Positions 33,429-43,036 of a stretch of DNA of 47,690 bases are shown piece by piece. This DNA is from Clostridium sp. UBA1056 (GTDB taxonomy: Bacteria; Bacillota; Clostridia; Clostridiales; Clostridiaceae). Each line of letters opens with the position of its first letter. Position 1 is the first letter of the stretch. The notes under the pieces are model-generated. The model had not been told where the DNA came from. It saw only the letters and a program-made list of their open reading frames with translations, and did no database searches. A program made the translations under genes and the position numbers. Location: assembly GCA_002316385.1 (NCBI GenBank), contig DCDL01000060.1, positions 29,485 through 77,174 of the forward strand, written 5' to 3'.

Positions 33429-33741
33429 ATGAGAATATTATTAGTTAATGTTGATTCTAGATTTAAAATCAGTCGCTAAGGATAAAAATACTATAATATT
33501 ACCTAATGGTGACTATAACAAAGATATTGAAGATATAAAAAAAGGATTGTATAATCATGATAAGGAAGAATTTGTTGTTAATGGTAGATCATACATAACT
33601 AATAATGGACACTTTTATCCTGGCAAAAGGGAAGGATTTGTTACTCTAAATAAAATTGAGTATGAAGTATTTAAGTTTTTGAAATCGACATCAGCAATAT
33701 TAAGTCAGAGCATTACAAAGAATGAGCATTCGCTCTTGTAG
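33429..33741 (+). pseudogene. Phage-associated gene start joined to an unknown frame
   Basis: ATG 33429 behind GAGGAGGG begins MRILLVNVDSRFKISR and stops; the first dozen residues match the start of a phage/plasmid-borne family (ILLVNVDSRFN) as I recall it. An overlapping frame from 33448 gives 97 residues, with ITNNGHFYPGKREGFVTLNK in the middle, and no family I recognise. The two look like the fused ends of a deleted gene. Confidence 0.45.
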
Positions 33742-33795
33742 ACAAATTAAAACAAAGCTACAGGAAAATTATGGAGTATGAGGAGGGCAAAGCAA

Positions 33796-34305
33796 ATGCG
33801 TATTGAGTATGGAAATCCCTATCGCTATATTGTTAACCAGAATTTGGCCAATCAGCCTGAAAAAACAAAGAGAGAGATTATTCTCTCAGCAATGAAAAAA
33901 GAGCAACCAGCTAAAGAAACCATGAAAGAACGGAAAAATGAGAAAGAAGGCTATCTGGAGGCAATGAATCAACAATTGAAAATTTCTAGTAAGCAGGCTA
34001 AAGCAGAAAAAGAAAAATTAAAAGTTCTGGTAACTTGTTTAGAGATTGCAAGACGGATTTCAGGGGGCGACAAAGTCCCACAGGCAGACCATCAGTATTT
34101 GATAAAACATGATTCGGCGCTTTATGCCAGGTCAATTATGATGTGTTTCCCCAAGAACAATCCTCATGAATATAAACAACTTTCTGAGGACAGTGACTGC
34201 AAAGATAAGCTGCAAGTTTGTACGGCAGATGAGGCTGGAAACTATGAAGGATTAAAGAGTACCTCGGTACATTGTGGTGGTGCCGTGTTTGATGTAAATG
34301 TGTAA
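33796..34305 (+). CDS. Conserved clostridial protein of unknown function (169 aa)
   Basis: Starts MRIEYGNPYRYIVNQNLANQ behind AGGAGGG (33781-33787); the ATG at 33778 lies in front of that site and is not used. A long charged helix (about residues 40-100, QLKISSKQAKAEKEKLKVLV) is followed by ARRISGGDKVPQADHQYLIK and HDSALYARSIMM. GC content is higher than in the phage remnants around it. I recall similar proteins in other clostridia with the same NPY.YI.NQN start and VP.ADH.YL..HD..LY segment, but no function. No membrane segment. Confidence 0.7.
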   Translation: MRIEYGNPYRYIVNQNLANQPEKTKREIILSAMKKEQPAKETMKERKNEKEGYLEAMNQQLKISSKQAKAEKEKLKVLVTCLEIARRISGGDKVPQADHQYLIKHDSALYARSIMMCFPKNNPHEYKQLSEDSDCKDKLQVCTADEAGNYEGLKSTSVHCGGAVFDVNV

Positions 34306-34426
34306 GGTGCGATTTTTCATAAATCGCTATCTAAATAAAAGGATTCAACAGATTATGACCAGTTATGGGATTTATATTATTTATGTCCAGTTTGAACACT
34401 GAAGTAATAATTGATATGGAATAGTA

Positions 34427-34464
34427 AGCACTTACTTTTTAAATTAAGCAGTAGGTGCTTTTCT
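34427..34464 (+). terminator. Terminator, phage-type
   Basis: AGCACTTAC (34427-34435) pairs with GTAGGTGCT (34451-34459) before a T-rich tail. The arms equal those of the hairpin at 2885, and the following CCATTTTTAGAGGTGG corresponds to the bases after the hairpin at 1422. Confidence 0.78.
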
Positions 34465-34521
34465 TATACCCATTTTTAGAGGTGGTAAAATGATACCAAG
34501 AAAAAATACAGCTAAGGATTT

Positions 34522-34674
34522 ATGGCAACCAAAAAAAGAATAGAATTAATGTATAAGCATAGATTAAAACAACTCATTAAAAGAATAGGGAGATCTTTAA
34601 TAGGTTTAATTACTGCTAATGAAACAATCAGAGAACTAAAGAAAATAACTAATAGTGAGGAATCTAAAAAGTAG
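34522..34674 (+). CDS. Possible 50-aa basic phage protein
   Basis: Behind AAGGA an ATG opens a 50-residue frame (MATKKRIELMYKHRLKQLIK start, KKITNSEESKK end), strongly basic and helical. It overlaps a shorter frame from the ATG at 34491 (MIPRKNTAKDLWQPKKE) that has the better ribosome-binding site and stops after 17 codons. One of them may be the trace of a frameshifted gene. Low certainty. Confidence 0.35.
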   Translation: MATKKRIELMYKHRLKQLIKRIGRSLIGLITANETIRELKKITNSEESKK

Positions 34675-34828
34675 GCTGAAAGGTTTACTGTTATTTCAAG
34701 AATATCTGTTAATATTATTATTTCATACTCACCTTTCTCGTCAGATGCTAAATATGATGGATTATTTAAAAATAACTTATCATATGTTATAATTTTGAAT
34801 ATAGATAAAGCGTTAAGGAGGTGGCGAC

Positions 34829-35398
34829 TTGGCACAGCAATATACCAGAAAAATGATTCGTGAGGTATTCATAAAGATGCTGAATGAGCGTCCACTTAGC
34901 AAAATCACAGTTAAGGATATTGCTACAGCATGTGAGATTAACAGAAATACTTTTTATTATTACTACACAGATGTATATGCACTTCTGTCAGAGATCTTTC
35001 AAACAGAACTTCAGACAGTCATTGATGAATATAATGATACACTTTCCTGGGAGGAGAGTTTTATTGTGGCTGCTAAATTTGCTTTAGAAAACAAAACAGC
35101 CATTTATCATGTATATAATTCCATGCAGAGGGAAGAATTAGTGAACTATATATATAATGTATCAGGAAATGTCATGATTCGGTATGTTGAAAGAGTGAGA
35201 GATGGTATCTCAGCCTCTTCAGGAGATAAAAAGCTGATTGCCTCCTTTTATCAATGTGCCCTCACTGAAATGGTACTACGCTGGATTGCTGCTGGAATGA
35301 AGGAGGACCCGGATACTATCATCAGACGAATCGGATACCTCTTCGATGGAAACATTGAGCTATCCCTTAAGCGAAGTGCTGGTTTAAATCATGTTTAG
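34829..35398 (+). CDS. TetR-family regulator next to oleate hydratase (189 aa)
   Basis: The HTH spans about residues 8-55: IREVFIKMLNERPLSKITVK, then IATACEINRNTFYYYYTDVY. The C-terminal part (LIASFYQCALTEMVLRWIAA) fits the TetR_C_8/DhaS-like group common in Firmicutes. The start is the TTG at 34829 behind AAGGAGGTGG. The oleate hydratase gene follows after 283 bases in the same direction, separated by a 43-base palindrome; a role in fatty-acid response is inferred from that position. GC content is higher than in the hydratase gene. Confidence 0.87.
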   Translation: MAQQYTRKMIREVFIKMLNERPLSKITVKDIATACEINRNTFYYYYTDVYALLSEIFQTELQTVIDEYNDTLSWEESFIVAAKFALENKTAIYHVYNSMQREELVNYIYNVSGNVMIRYVERVRDGISASSGDKKLIASFYQCALTEMVLRWIAAGMKEDPDTIIRRIGYLFDGNIELSLKRSAGLNHV

Positions 35399-35461
35399 TA
35401 AAAAGGAATAGGAGACTCCTTTTTTGTCAGACATTTTAACCTCAATGCCTAAAAATAAAGC

Positions 35462-35504
35462 AAATAAACTGCGGTGTTCGAATTTCGAACACCGCAGTTT
35501 ATTT
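35462..35504. terminator. 43-base perfect palindrome between TetR and oleate hydratase genes
   Basis: A 21-base arm (beginning AAATAAACTGCGGTGTTC, 35462-35482) and its exact complement (35484-35504) are separated by a single T. It forms a long stem ending in TTTATTTAT and so can terminate transcription in both directions. Its position also allows an operator role. Confidence 0.75.
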
Positions 35505-35681
35505 ATCTAATGAAAAAGACACAAAAAAACTATATCATAGATTTATAGAAATCTTACAGATAATAAGTATCTACAAAATTAAGGGAGGACTTATTAATAC
35601 TAGTAGAGTGAACATAGAAAAACTCTAAATGTAATGGCAAGATTTAGGAAAATATAAAAAAATAAGAAAGAGGGATATGAA

Positions 35682-37475
35682 ATGAAAATAAAGACACATG
35701 ATGATAGACTTACGCTTACAAATGGAAGTTATCATGCTTTAGTAAATGCAAGAAAGCCTGAAGGAATTGAAGATAAAAAAGCTTATTTAATTGGTACTGG
35801 AATTGGTGCTTTGGCTGCTGGTTGCTTTTTAATTCGTGATGCTCATATGGATGGTAGCAAGATTACTTTCTTAGAACAATTAGATATTCCTGGTGGATCT
35901 TTAGACGGTCAAGTTCGTCAGAATGCTGGATATGTAGCACGTGGCGGACGTGAAATGGGTCATTGTTTTGAAGTTTTATGGAGCTTATTTAGTTCATTAC
36001 CATCTACAGAAGATCCTAATATGACTGTTTTAGATCATTTTTATTATACAAACTACGATGATCCAAACTTTAGCAATTGTCGTATTACTAAAAATCAAGG
36101 TGAGCGTTATGACAATGGAAAATTCAATTTGGGTCAAGACTTAGCAAAAGAATTAGCTGCTTTTGTAAATATGCCAGATGAAGAACTTGAAGATAAAGCT
36201 ATTGAAGATATTTTTTCTGAAGAGCTTTTAAACACTGATTTCTGGACATATTGGAGAACAATGTTCGCTTTTGAAAACTGGCATAGTGCTTTAGAGATGA
36301 AATTATATATGAATCGTTTCATTCACCATGTTGACGGATTGCCAAATCTTTCTGCACTACAATTTTCAAAACATGATCAATACACTTCATTTGTAAAACC
36401 TATGGTTAAATATTTAGAAGACCATGGTGCTAAATTCGAATATGGAGTTACTGTTGATAATGTTGAATTCTCAATTTCAAATGATAAAAAGGTTGCAAAG
36501 AAAATAGTTGCAACAGATAAAACTGGAAAAGATATATCTATTGATTTAACAGAAAACGACTTAGTGTTTATCACTAATGGTTCTATGACTGAAAGTTCAG
36601 GATATGGTGATGACAATACTCCTGCACCATTTAATAGAGAGCCAGAAGGATGCTGGAAGTTATGGAGAAATATAGCATCTCAATCAGATGAATTTGGAAG
36701 ACCAGATAAATTCTGTACACATACAGAAAAATCTAATTGGGAATCTTGTACAGTAACTTGTCATGATGAACGTGTTCCTGAGTACATTGAAAAAATCACA
36801 AAACGTTCACCATATGGCGGACGTACTGTAACAGGAGGAATAGTTTCAGCTCTTGACTCTTCATGGCTGATGAGTTGGACGATAAACCGTCAAGAACAAT
36901 ATTATGGACAGCCTGAAAAAGACGTTGTTGTTTGGGTATATGGTTTATTCTCTGATGTTCCAGGAGATTATATTAAGAAACCTATGAGAGATTGTACTGG
37001 TAAGGAAATCACAAAAGAATGGTTATATCATATAGGCGTTCCTACAGATGAAATTGAAGAATTAGCAGGATCATGTACTGCAGTTCCTGTTATGATGCCA
37101 TTTATTACATCTATGTTTATGCCTCGTGCAGCTGGAGATCGTCCATATGTTGTACCAAAGAATGGAGTAAACTTTGCTTTCCTTGGGCAATTTGCTGAAA
37201 CATTAGATGATCCAGGCCGTGATACTGTATTTACTATAGAATATTCAGGACGTACAGCTATGGAAGCAGTATATGTTTTAACTGGAGTTGAAAAAGGAGT
37301 TCCTGAGGTATTTGGTTCAAGATATGACATCCGTTATTTATTAAGCGCAGGTGTATGCTTATTAGATGGAGAAAAACCAAAACTTGATTTACCACCAATG
37401 GCTAAACGTAAAGTTTTAAAACAAGTAGCAGGAACAGACGTTGAAAAATTATTAAAAGAATATGGAATTATTTAA
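35682..37475 (+). CDS. ohyA: Oleate hydratase
   Basis: A 597-residue FAD enzyme that adds water to the cis-9 double bond of oleic and similar acids, giving 10-hydroxy acids, and so detoxifies host unsaturated fatty acids. FAD-binding GTGIGALAAG is at residues 38-47. The catalytic Glu is E91 in RGGREMGHCFE and the Tyr is Y209 in EMKLYMNRFIHHVDGLPN, both in the family position. The length fits the full enzyme, and it seems intact. GAGGG precedes the ATG, about 280 bases after a TetR gene that may regulate it. A terminator (AAATCCCGA/TCGGGATTT, 37504-37533) follows. Confidence 0.96.
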   Translation: MKIKTHDDRLTLTNGSYHALVNARKPEGIEDKKAYLIGTGIGALAAGCFLIRDAHMDGSKITFLEQLDIPGGSLDGQVRQNAGYVARGGREMGHCFEVLWSLFSSLPSTEDPNMTVLDHFYYTNYDDPNFSNCRITKNQGERYDNGKFNLGQDLAKELAAFVNMPDEELEDKAIEDIFSEELLNTDFWTYWRTMFAFENWHSALEMKLYMNRFIHHVDGLPNLSALQFSKHDQYTSFVKPMVKYLEDHGAKFEYGVTVDNVEFSISNDKKVAKKIVATDKTGKDISIDLTENDLVFITNGSMTESSGYGDDNTPAPFNREPEGCWKLWRNIASQSDEFGRPDKFCTHTEKSNWESCTVTCHDERVPEYIEKITKRSPYGGRTVTGGIVSALDSSWLMSWTINRQEQYYGQPEKDVVVWVYGLFSDVPGDYIKKPMRDCTGKEITKEWLYHIGVPTDEIEELAGSCTAVPVMMPFITSMFMPRAAGDRPYVVPKNGVNFAFLGQFAETLDDPGRDTVFTIEYSGRTAMEAVYVLTGVEKGVPEVFGSRYDIRYLLSAGVCLLDGEKPKLDLPPMAKRKVLKQVAGTDVEKLLKEYGII

Positions 37476-37503
37476 TGACATTTATAGTTAGATAATTTGA
37501 TTG

Positions 37504-37538
37504 AAATCCCGAATTTTAAAAAAATCGGGATTTTAATT
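37504..37538 (+). terminator. Terminator of ohyA
   Basis: AAATCCCGA (37504-37512) pairs with TCGGGATTT (37525-37533), followed by TAATTT. Confidence 0.8.
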
Positions 37539-37615
37539 TATATATAGTTATTATTTATATGGCTGCTTGGTATATTAATAATATAATAGAACATCATGCA
37601 AAGGAGGAAACTTCT

Positions 37616-39727
37616 GTGAAAGAAAAAACAGATCTAAAGCAAGGTTATATTCCTACTATAGGAGAAATGCAAAGCTGGTATGAAGATGATTTACGAAAAG
37701 AAGCCTTAAAATCATCGGAATACGAAGATAATAAAAAAATAGAAGAGCAAGGGACGTTTTTTAAAGCTTTTCGAAGACTTGAAGAGAGGGATTATGAAAT
37801 TCCTCTAGATTCTAAAAGAAACAATGTTTATTACGAAAAATATAAAACTTATGTGGAAGAAGAAACGGAAAACAAGGGCAAAAAGATACAAGAAATTGAA
37901 AATTTAATTGAATATGAAAAGTTTTTTCTTCGTTGGGAAAGAAGGGTCAACAGCGAGAGTAATAATTATAGTCATTATGGCAGTAATTCAGCTACAAGAT
38001 ATCGAGTTGATTGCATAGAAAAATTGGAAAAAGAGTTAGAGACAATTCTAGAAAATTCTCCAGAAGCATGGGAATTTTATCATAAACGCCAATTGATAAG
38101 TGATATAGAAACCCAACATCAGCAGCGTTTGGTAACTGTACCTTATGTAGTTGAAGCAAAACAAAAAGTAATAGATTCGTTGAATTTAGGTGCTCCTGTG
38201 TATATTGTAGGACATTTGGGAAGTGGAAAAACACAATTAGCAACTGAAGCAGCCTTAGATTTTACTATTCAAAATAGAATACAAATAGAATTAGAAGATA
38301 AGATGGAGGATTGGTTTTCTAGAAATCCAAATGCCACAGAAAGTGATGCTATTGAAAAATTTGGAGAATTTAATGAAGAAAGAAAACTACACTATAAAAA
38401 TATTTTAACTAATGGAAGTAAAGAGGAAATAGAATCTTTACAACCACTATTTATATCTGGCTCTCACAATTTAACTTATGAAGATATGTTTGTAGAGAAA
38501 ACTTTGTCTCTCAAACACAGTTTCTCCCAAGGATCTTTTGCGGATTATCTGAACATGATTATAGGAGATTTTTATGAGTGGATGGATGAGCACAGAACTA
38601 GACTAGAGAAGATGACTGATGAAGAACAGTTACAACTTAAGATTCAAATATGGAAAAGTTTTTCTGATTTATTGGTAGCAAGTAATAGTGCTTTTGGTAC
38701 TGAAATCAAAAAAATAGAAAGAGAAATTTTGATTGCAGTAAAAGAAGGCCGCCCTGTAATCGTAGATGAATTAAATACAATTGCCATGCAAAACTTAATT
38801 GCTTTAAATGATATTCTGCAACGTCATGCGGGAGATACAGCTTATGTCACAGGAGTTGGTCCTGTTTTGATTAAGCCTGGATTTGGATTTATTGGTACAG
38901 GAAACCTGTCAAGTCAAATGGTCAATTATGAAGGAACCAACGAGTTAAATCCAGCATTTAAATCACGTTTCGTGACCATTGAATATAACTATGTACCTCA
39001 AAAGACAATTGGTTCCTTAGAAGACCAAGAGTTCCCAGAAAGAAATGAACTTTTTAGAATAATAATAGCACGATTAGCTGATAAAAATGGAAATATCCAT
39101 CTTCCTAATTCCAAAAGAGCATTAGAAGAATTGTTTAGATTTTCTCAATTGTGCAGAGTTACTCAAAATGTTTTTATAGGTAAATGGAAAGATGACGAAG
39201 CTCAAAAAGATTGCGGAATGGATGAACTAGAGCTAAGGGAGTCTGTATTATCAATTCGTAATATTTTGCACGTTTTAAATAATTGGAATGGAGGAGAAGA
39301 AAAAGACCTAAGCAAAGCTTTGTGGGATGGCTTTATTAGTTCAATCACTTATCCTGATGACCAAAACTATATTCTCTCACAGGCAGTACGTTTTGGGTTT
39401 TTTCCTATGGGAGAAGGATGGAAGGTTGAGTCAAAAGGTATAGGAGAAGCAACTACAACATATGACGAAATTCGTACTCGTCCATATAACTATGTCCGAC
39501 CATTAACAGAAACTTTAAGCTATCTAGATGTAGTTCATCTGATATTTGGGAAAGGAACTCGGAGAAAAACTTTACCAAAAGGACTAAAAGAAACTTTTGA
39601 AGCTGCTATTGATGATTCATCGCGAATTGATGCGGCAGAGTATCAAAAGCTAGACCAACAATTATCTCACTTAGAGCATTCAAAAGATTTACTCGAATAC
39701 TTAGAAGGTAATGGAGAAGAAAAATGA
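37616..39727 (+). CDS. MoxR-like AAA+ ATPase with long N-terminal extension (703 aa)
   Basis: First gene of a coupled operon. The GTG at 37616 lies 8 bases after AAAGGAGG; an in-frame ATG at 37559 lacks a site. Residues 1-190 are highly charged and helical. The AAA+ module follows: Walker A YIVGHLGSGKTQLATEAA (lysine near 205), a long insert, Walker B GRPVIVDELNTI (D384, E385), sensor FGFIGTGNLSS and FKSRFVTIEYNYVPQ with a likely arginine finger. MoxR ATPases remodel proteins with a VWA-domain partner, here the third gene. The 703-residue length exceeds usual MoxR proteins (about 320), and the insert between Walker A and B (about 150 residues) is unusual. ATGA overlap with the next gene. Confidence 0.85.
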   Translation: MKEKTDLKQGYIPTIGEMQSWYEDDLRKEALKSSEYEDNKKIEEQGTFFKAFRRLEERDYEIPLDSKRNNVYYEKYKTYVEEETENKGKKIQEIENLIEYEKFFLRWERRVNSESNNYSHYGSNSATRYRVDCIEKLEKELETILENSPEAWEFYHKRQLISDIETQHQQRLVTVPYVVEAKQKVIDSLNLGAPVYIVGHLGSGKTQLATEAALDFTIQNRIQIELEDKMEDWFSRNPNATESDAIEKFGEFNEERKLHYKNILTNGSKEEIESLQPLFISGSHNLTYEDMFVEKTLSLKHSFSQGSFADYLNMIIGDFYEWMDEHRTRLEKMTDEEQLQLKIQIWKSFSDLLVASNSAFGTEIKKIEREILIAVKEGRPVIVDELNTIAMQNLIALNDILQRHAGDTAYVTGVGPVLIKPGFGFIGTGNLSSQMVNYEGTNELNPAFKSRFVTIEYNYVPQKTIGSLEDQEFPERNELFRIIIARLADKNGNIHLPNSKRALEELFRFSQLCRVTQNVFIGKWKDDEAQKDCGMDELELRESVLSIRNILHVLNNWNGGEEKDLSKALWDGFISSITYPDDQNYILSQAVRFGFFPMGEGWKVESKGIGEATTTYDEIRTRPYNYVRPLTETLSYLDVVHLIFGKGTRRKTLPKGLKETFEAAIDDSSRIDAAEYQKLDQQLSHLEHSKDLLEYLEGNGEEK

Positions 39728-40959
39728 AAATAAATTTGTCGGTAGACGAAAAGGATTTTAGGAGCCAAGTTAAAGAGCTAAGAGAAAAGCTGAATGAATG
39801 CCAAAGAAATGGAATTTTAGATGATGGCTTTAAAGAACAATTAAACAAACTTTTAAAAATAGAAGAAGAGTTATTGACTAATTTAATTCCATATTATCGG
39901 GTTTATGCAAATGATATTAAGAAGACTTCAATGAGTATAAATCCGATAAAGCAATTGGGAGCTTTTAGTTTTGATAGTTTTTTACAAACTGAATTGAGGA
40001 TTAATAAAAACCTTTTTATTACAAGTAATATAGATAGAAAAGTTCAATTTTTTTATATAGATGTTGTAGATGATTTTTCTGATCATAATCAAATTGAAGG
40101 AGAGTGGAGTCATCCTATTAAAGAAATAAAAGAGACAATTTCATTTATGTACAAATTAAATGACAAAGAAATTTTGCTCTTAGGAGTAAGAGGAGGATGC
40201 TATTTAATTTCAAGTGATAATTTTGATAAGCTGCCTAATGTTAATGGAGAGATTAAAGTTAAAAGGGTTCAAACAAATCATGATTTTAATGGATTTGGAA
40301 GATGTTTAGCAATTAGAGATGGTTTACTTGTAGTGGAAAATGGAGATGAAAAGCTAAATTTATTTGAAATAATAAAAGAAAATGATGAATATTGTTTGCT
40401 TTTTCATAAAGATATATATTGCACTATTCCAAATTGGACTGTACTAGAAAAAATGAATGACGATTATTTTGTAGTTGGAACAAAGACGGGAGAATTATAT
40501 TTTATTAAATATGATAACAAACAATTTACTATTACAGAAAAAATTAATTTTCTAAATGATGAGATAAGGCAAATTAGATGGTTAGAGGATGAAAATGGTA
40601 ATAAGGATTCCCTTATAGTGGCAGGCAATAAAGGGCATCTTAAGATATTTCCTTTATATGAAGACTCAAAAAATATAAAAATAGAATTGAATGATTTAAA
40701 AGGTAATTTGTTTGATGTTCAATCTAAAAGTGGTACAGCTATAGTTTTAAGTGAAGATGGAATCATATACTTACTTGAAGAAAATTTTGGAAATTGGTAT
40801 CTGAATGAAGATGTAACGATTAAAGATATATTTTTTACTAATGTCCTTAAATTAGATGTTTCAAAATATCTGCTGATGGATATAGAAGGTAAATTAAATC
40901 TGCTACACATTGATCGAATTGATACACCAAAAGACTTGTGGAATCTGCCGCTGTATTAA
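39724..40959 (+). CDS. Coiled-coil plus beta-propeller-like protein (411 aa)
   Basis: Second gene of the operon; its ATG overlaps the stop of the AAA+ gene (ATGA). Residues 1-60 are a charged coiled coil (DFRSQVKELREKLNECQR). From about 75 on, short strand-rich repeats recur: LFITSNIDRKVQFFYID, EILLLGVRGGCYLISSD, YFVVGTKTGELYFIKYD, SLIVAGNKGHLKIFPLY, AIVLSEDGIIYLLEENF, KYLLMDIEGKLNLLHID. The G.L.I rhythm every 45-60 residues suggests a six- or seven-bladed WD40-like propeller without sharp WD motifs. It should act as a scaffold or substrate sensor for its AAA+ and VWA partners. No signal peptide. Confidence 0.75.
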   Translation: MKINLSVDEKDFRSQVKELREKLNECQRNGILDDGFKEQLNKLLKIEEELLTNLIPYYRVYANDIKKTSMSINPIKQLGAFSFDSFLQTELRINKNLFITSNIDRKVQFFYIDVVDDFSDHNQIEGEWSHPIKEIKETISFMYKLNDKEILLLGVRGGCYLISSDNFDKLPNVNGEIKVKRVQTNHDFNGFGRCLAIRDGLLVVENGDEKLNLFEIIKENDEYCLLFHKDIYCTIPNWTVLEKMNDDYFVVGTKTGELYFIKYDNKQFTITEKINFLNDEIRQIRWLEDENGNKDSLIVAGNKGHLKIFPLYEDSKNIKIELNDLKGNLFDVQSKSGTAIVLSEDGIIYLLEENFGNWYLNEDVTIKDIFFTNVLKLDVSKYLLMDIEGKLNLLHIDRIDTPKDLWNLPLY

Positions 40960-40973
40960 TAGGAGGAATGAGT

Positions 40974-42917
40974 ATGTTTAACTTTGATGAACAAACACTA
41001 ATTGAAGAATCTAAAAAACATTGCGAAGAATTTCTACAAAAAGAACAACGCTCATTAGCCACATTTACAGGGGATTCTAGTTTGATGTATATTCCTGATT
41101 CAAAACTACAAAGATTTATATTAAATCCTTCCAAAGGAGTTTTGTACTTACCCTTGGAAAGTTTTCTAGATAGAAAGTTAGATGACAATCAAATCATGTG
41201 GCATATCTATTATGAGCTAGCTTTATATTCTGATTGGAAAAAACAAACTAAAAAATATTTGAATAGAAAAAAAGATTGGCAGAAAGAAACTGATCACATG
41301 ACAAGTTATATTATGGCTAGGATAAAAAAAGAAGGATTGGAAAATGACCGTGCATATAAGCCTAAAATTATTTCTAATTATGTAAGAAAAGAAATTTTTG
41401 ATTTGTTACATCTATTGGATAAACAGGCATCATTTCTAAGAGTTTTGCAGATGTGCCCTATATATAGGGATGAAGAAAACTTTAAAAAAATTGTTTCATA
41501 TATGAAAAAAACAGGTAAGACTATTGAGTCAATTTCTCAAATGCCTAGGCATAGAGCTTTTTCAAATAGCTTTTTTATTATTGAATTATATAAAATAGAG
41601 CCTAAAATTGAAGAATGTGTTGAAAATCCCTTTGATAGAAAAATTTTTAATCAGCCTTTTTTTGATTTTATTCATTATCAATTAATTAGACAGATAAATA
41701 ATGATCAAGGAATTAGAGAGAGAGATCCATTCATTCGTTCCTTTATCTATCCAACTTTTGAGCAGTTATGGAAACAAGAAATTGATGAAATGATGTTTTA
41801 TAAATCAAAAGGACAGAAAGAAGAGCAGGTTAAAGGAAGTGAAAATCATTTTGAACAGTCAAAGTCAGATGAGATGCCAGATTCACTAGAATCTACTCAA
41901 GAAGAAGTAGAAAAGATTTTAGAAGAAATGATGCATCAGCAAGATCAAATAAGTGAGAGTATACAAAATGCCATGCAAGGCAAGGTAGATTTAGAGACCT
42001 ATGGGATTAGCCAATCAGATCAAGAATTGTTTGAATTTTATTCAAATAAAATGAAATTAGAAAGAGAACAAATGCGTCAATTTTGGAAAAAGTTAATAGG
42101 GGACGCAAAAAAAGAAGTAAGCGTAAAAAAAGATGGCCAAATAAAGGGAAAACTAGATGTGGATAGTTTTATTAGTTTTTATCCAGATTTTGTAGAAGCT
42201 GAAAAAAAGGCAAATTATAAAAATCTTCCAATTTTCAATAGATACTTACTAGAGACTCGAGCAGATATATTGCCTGAAAGAATAGAGATTTCCTTTGTGA
42301 TAGATAATTCAGGATCAATGAATCCGTCAAAAATTGAGGCAGCTAGAAAAGCTTTGGCAGTGACCTTGCTGTCTATAGATGATTTTAATAGATATTTGAA
42401 AAGTAATGCAGAGCAATTGAATCAGAAAGTAGAAGTTTTAAGCGAAACTTGGTTTTTTGGCAGTAAGTATTATAATGTTAAAGAATTTAATGATAAAAAT
42501 GTGAGTGAAAAAGAGAAAAGCGATATAATTCGCTCAATCGTAAAGCTAAATGCAACAGATGGGGCAACAGATGATGCAAGCTGCCTTAGGGAAATATCTA
42601 ATAAAATTACGCCCATACAGGAAAGTCAACTTAAGAAAGGGAAACAAATAAAGATAGTCTTTGAAGTTACAGATGGTGCATCAAGTTTTCCAGGATCATC
42701 AAAAGAAGCTGTACAAGAATTATTATCTAAAAATGTTGAGGTCTATGCATTTCAAATAGGAAAAAATAGCGAAACAAATGAAAAAATCTTTAACTTCGTA
42801 TGGAATGAAGGATATAAACAACCACATGGAGTAATGATTGGAGAACAAGTAGAAAAACTACCAGAAGAACTGATAAAGGCAGTAAGAAAAAATATGCAGT
42901 CTATTTTTAATAATTAG
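40974..42917 (+). CDS. VWA-domain protein, partner of the MoxR-like ATPase (647 aa)
   Basis: Third gene, 14 bases after the second. The ATG at 40974 is 7 bases after AGGAGG; the ATG at 40968 is too close. Residues 1-280 are helical with no known domain, and residues 290-345 are an acidic, Gln/Glu-rich segment (DSLESTQEEVEKILEEMMHQ). The C-terminal VWA domain starts near 438: ISFVIDNSGSMNPSKIEAAR gives the metal site D444-x-S446-x-S448, NATDGATDDASCL supplies the Thr and VFEVTDGASSF the Asp (D567). With all ligands present it should bind metal and protein. This resembles ViaA/RavA and other MoxR-VWA pairs. Confidence 0.87.
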   Translation: MFNFDEQTLIEESKKHCEEFLQKEQRSLATFTGDSSLMYIPDSKLQRFILNPSKGVLYLPLESFLDRKLDDNQIMWHIYYELALYSDWKKQTKKYLNRKKDWQKETDHMTSYIMARIKKEGLENDRAYKPKIISNYVRKEIFDLLHLLDKQASFLRVLQMCPIYRDEENFKKIVSYMKKTGKTIESISQMPRHRAFSNSFFIIELYKIEPKIEECVENPFDRKIFNQPFFDFIHYQLIRQINNDQGIRERDPFIRSFIYPTFEQLWKQEIDEMMFYKSKGQKEEQVKGSENHFEQSKSDEMPDSLESTQEEVEKILEEMMHQQDQISESIQNAMQGKVDLETYGISQSDQELFEFYSNKMKLEREQMRQFWKKLIGDAKKEVSVKKDGQIKGKLDVDSFISFYPDFVEAEKKANYKNLPIFNRYLLETRADILPERIEISFVIDNSGSMNPSKIEAARKALAVTLLSIDDFNRYLKSNAEQLNQKVEVLSETWFFGSKYYNVKEFNDKNVSEKEKSDIIRSIVKLNATDGATDDASCLREISNKITPIQESQLKKGKQIKIVFEVTDGASSFPGSSKEAVQELLSKNVEVYAFQIGKNSETNEKIFNFVWNEGYKQPHGVMIGEQVEKLPEELIKAVRKNMQSIFNN

Positions 42918-43036
42918 TTGAGCAAGCGTAAAATCCAACTCGCATGTTAATCCATCAATTTATAAGAGATAATATCTCCAAAGTCACTTTTGGGAACATA
43001 TTTTTACCGAACAATTTTGGACATGGTAAAATAAAT

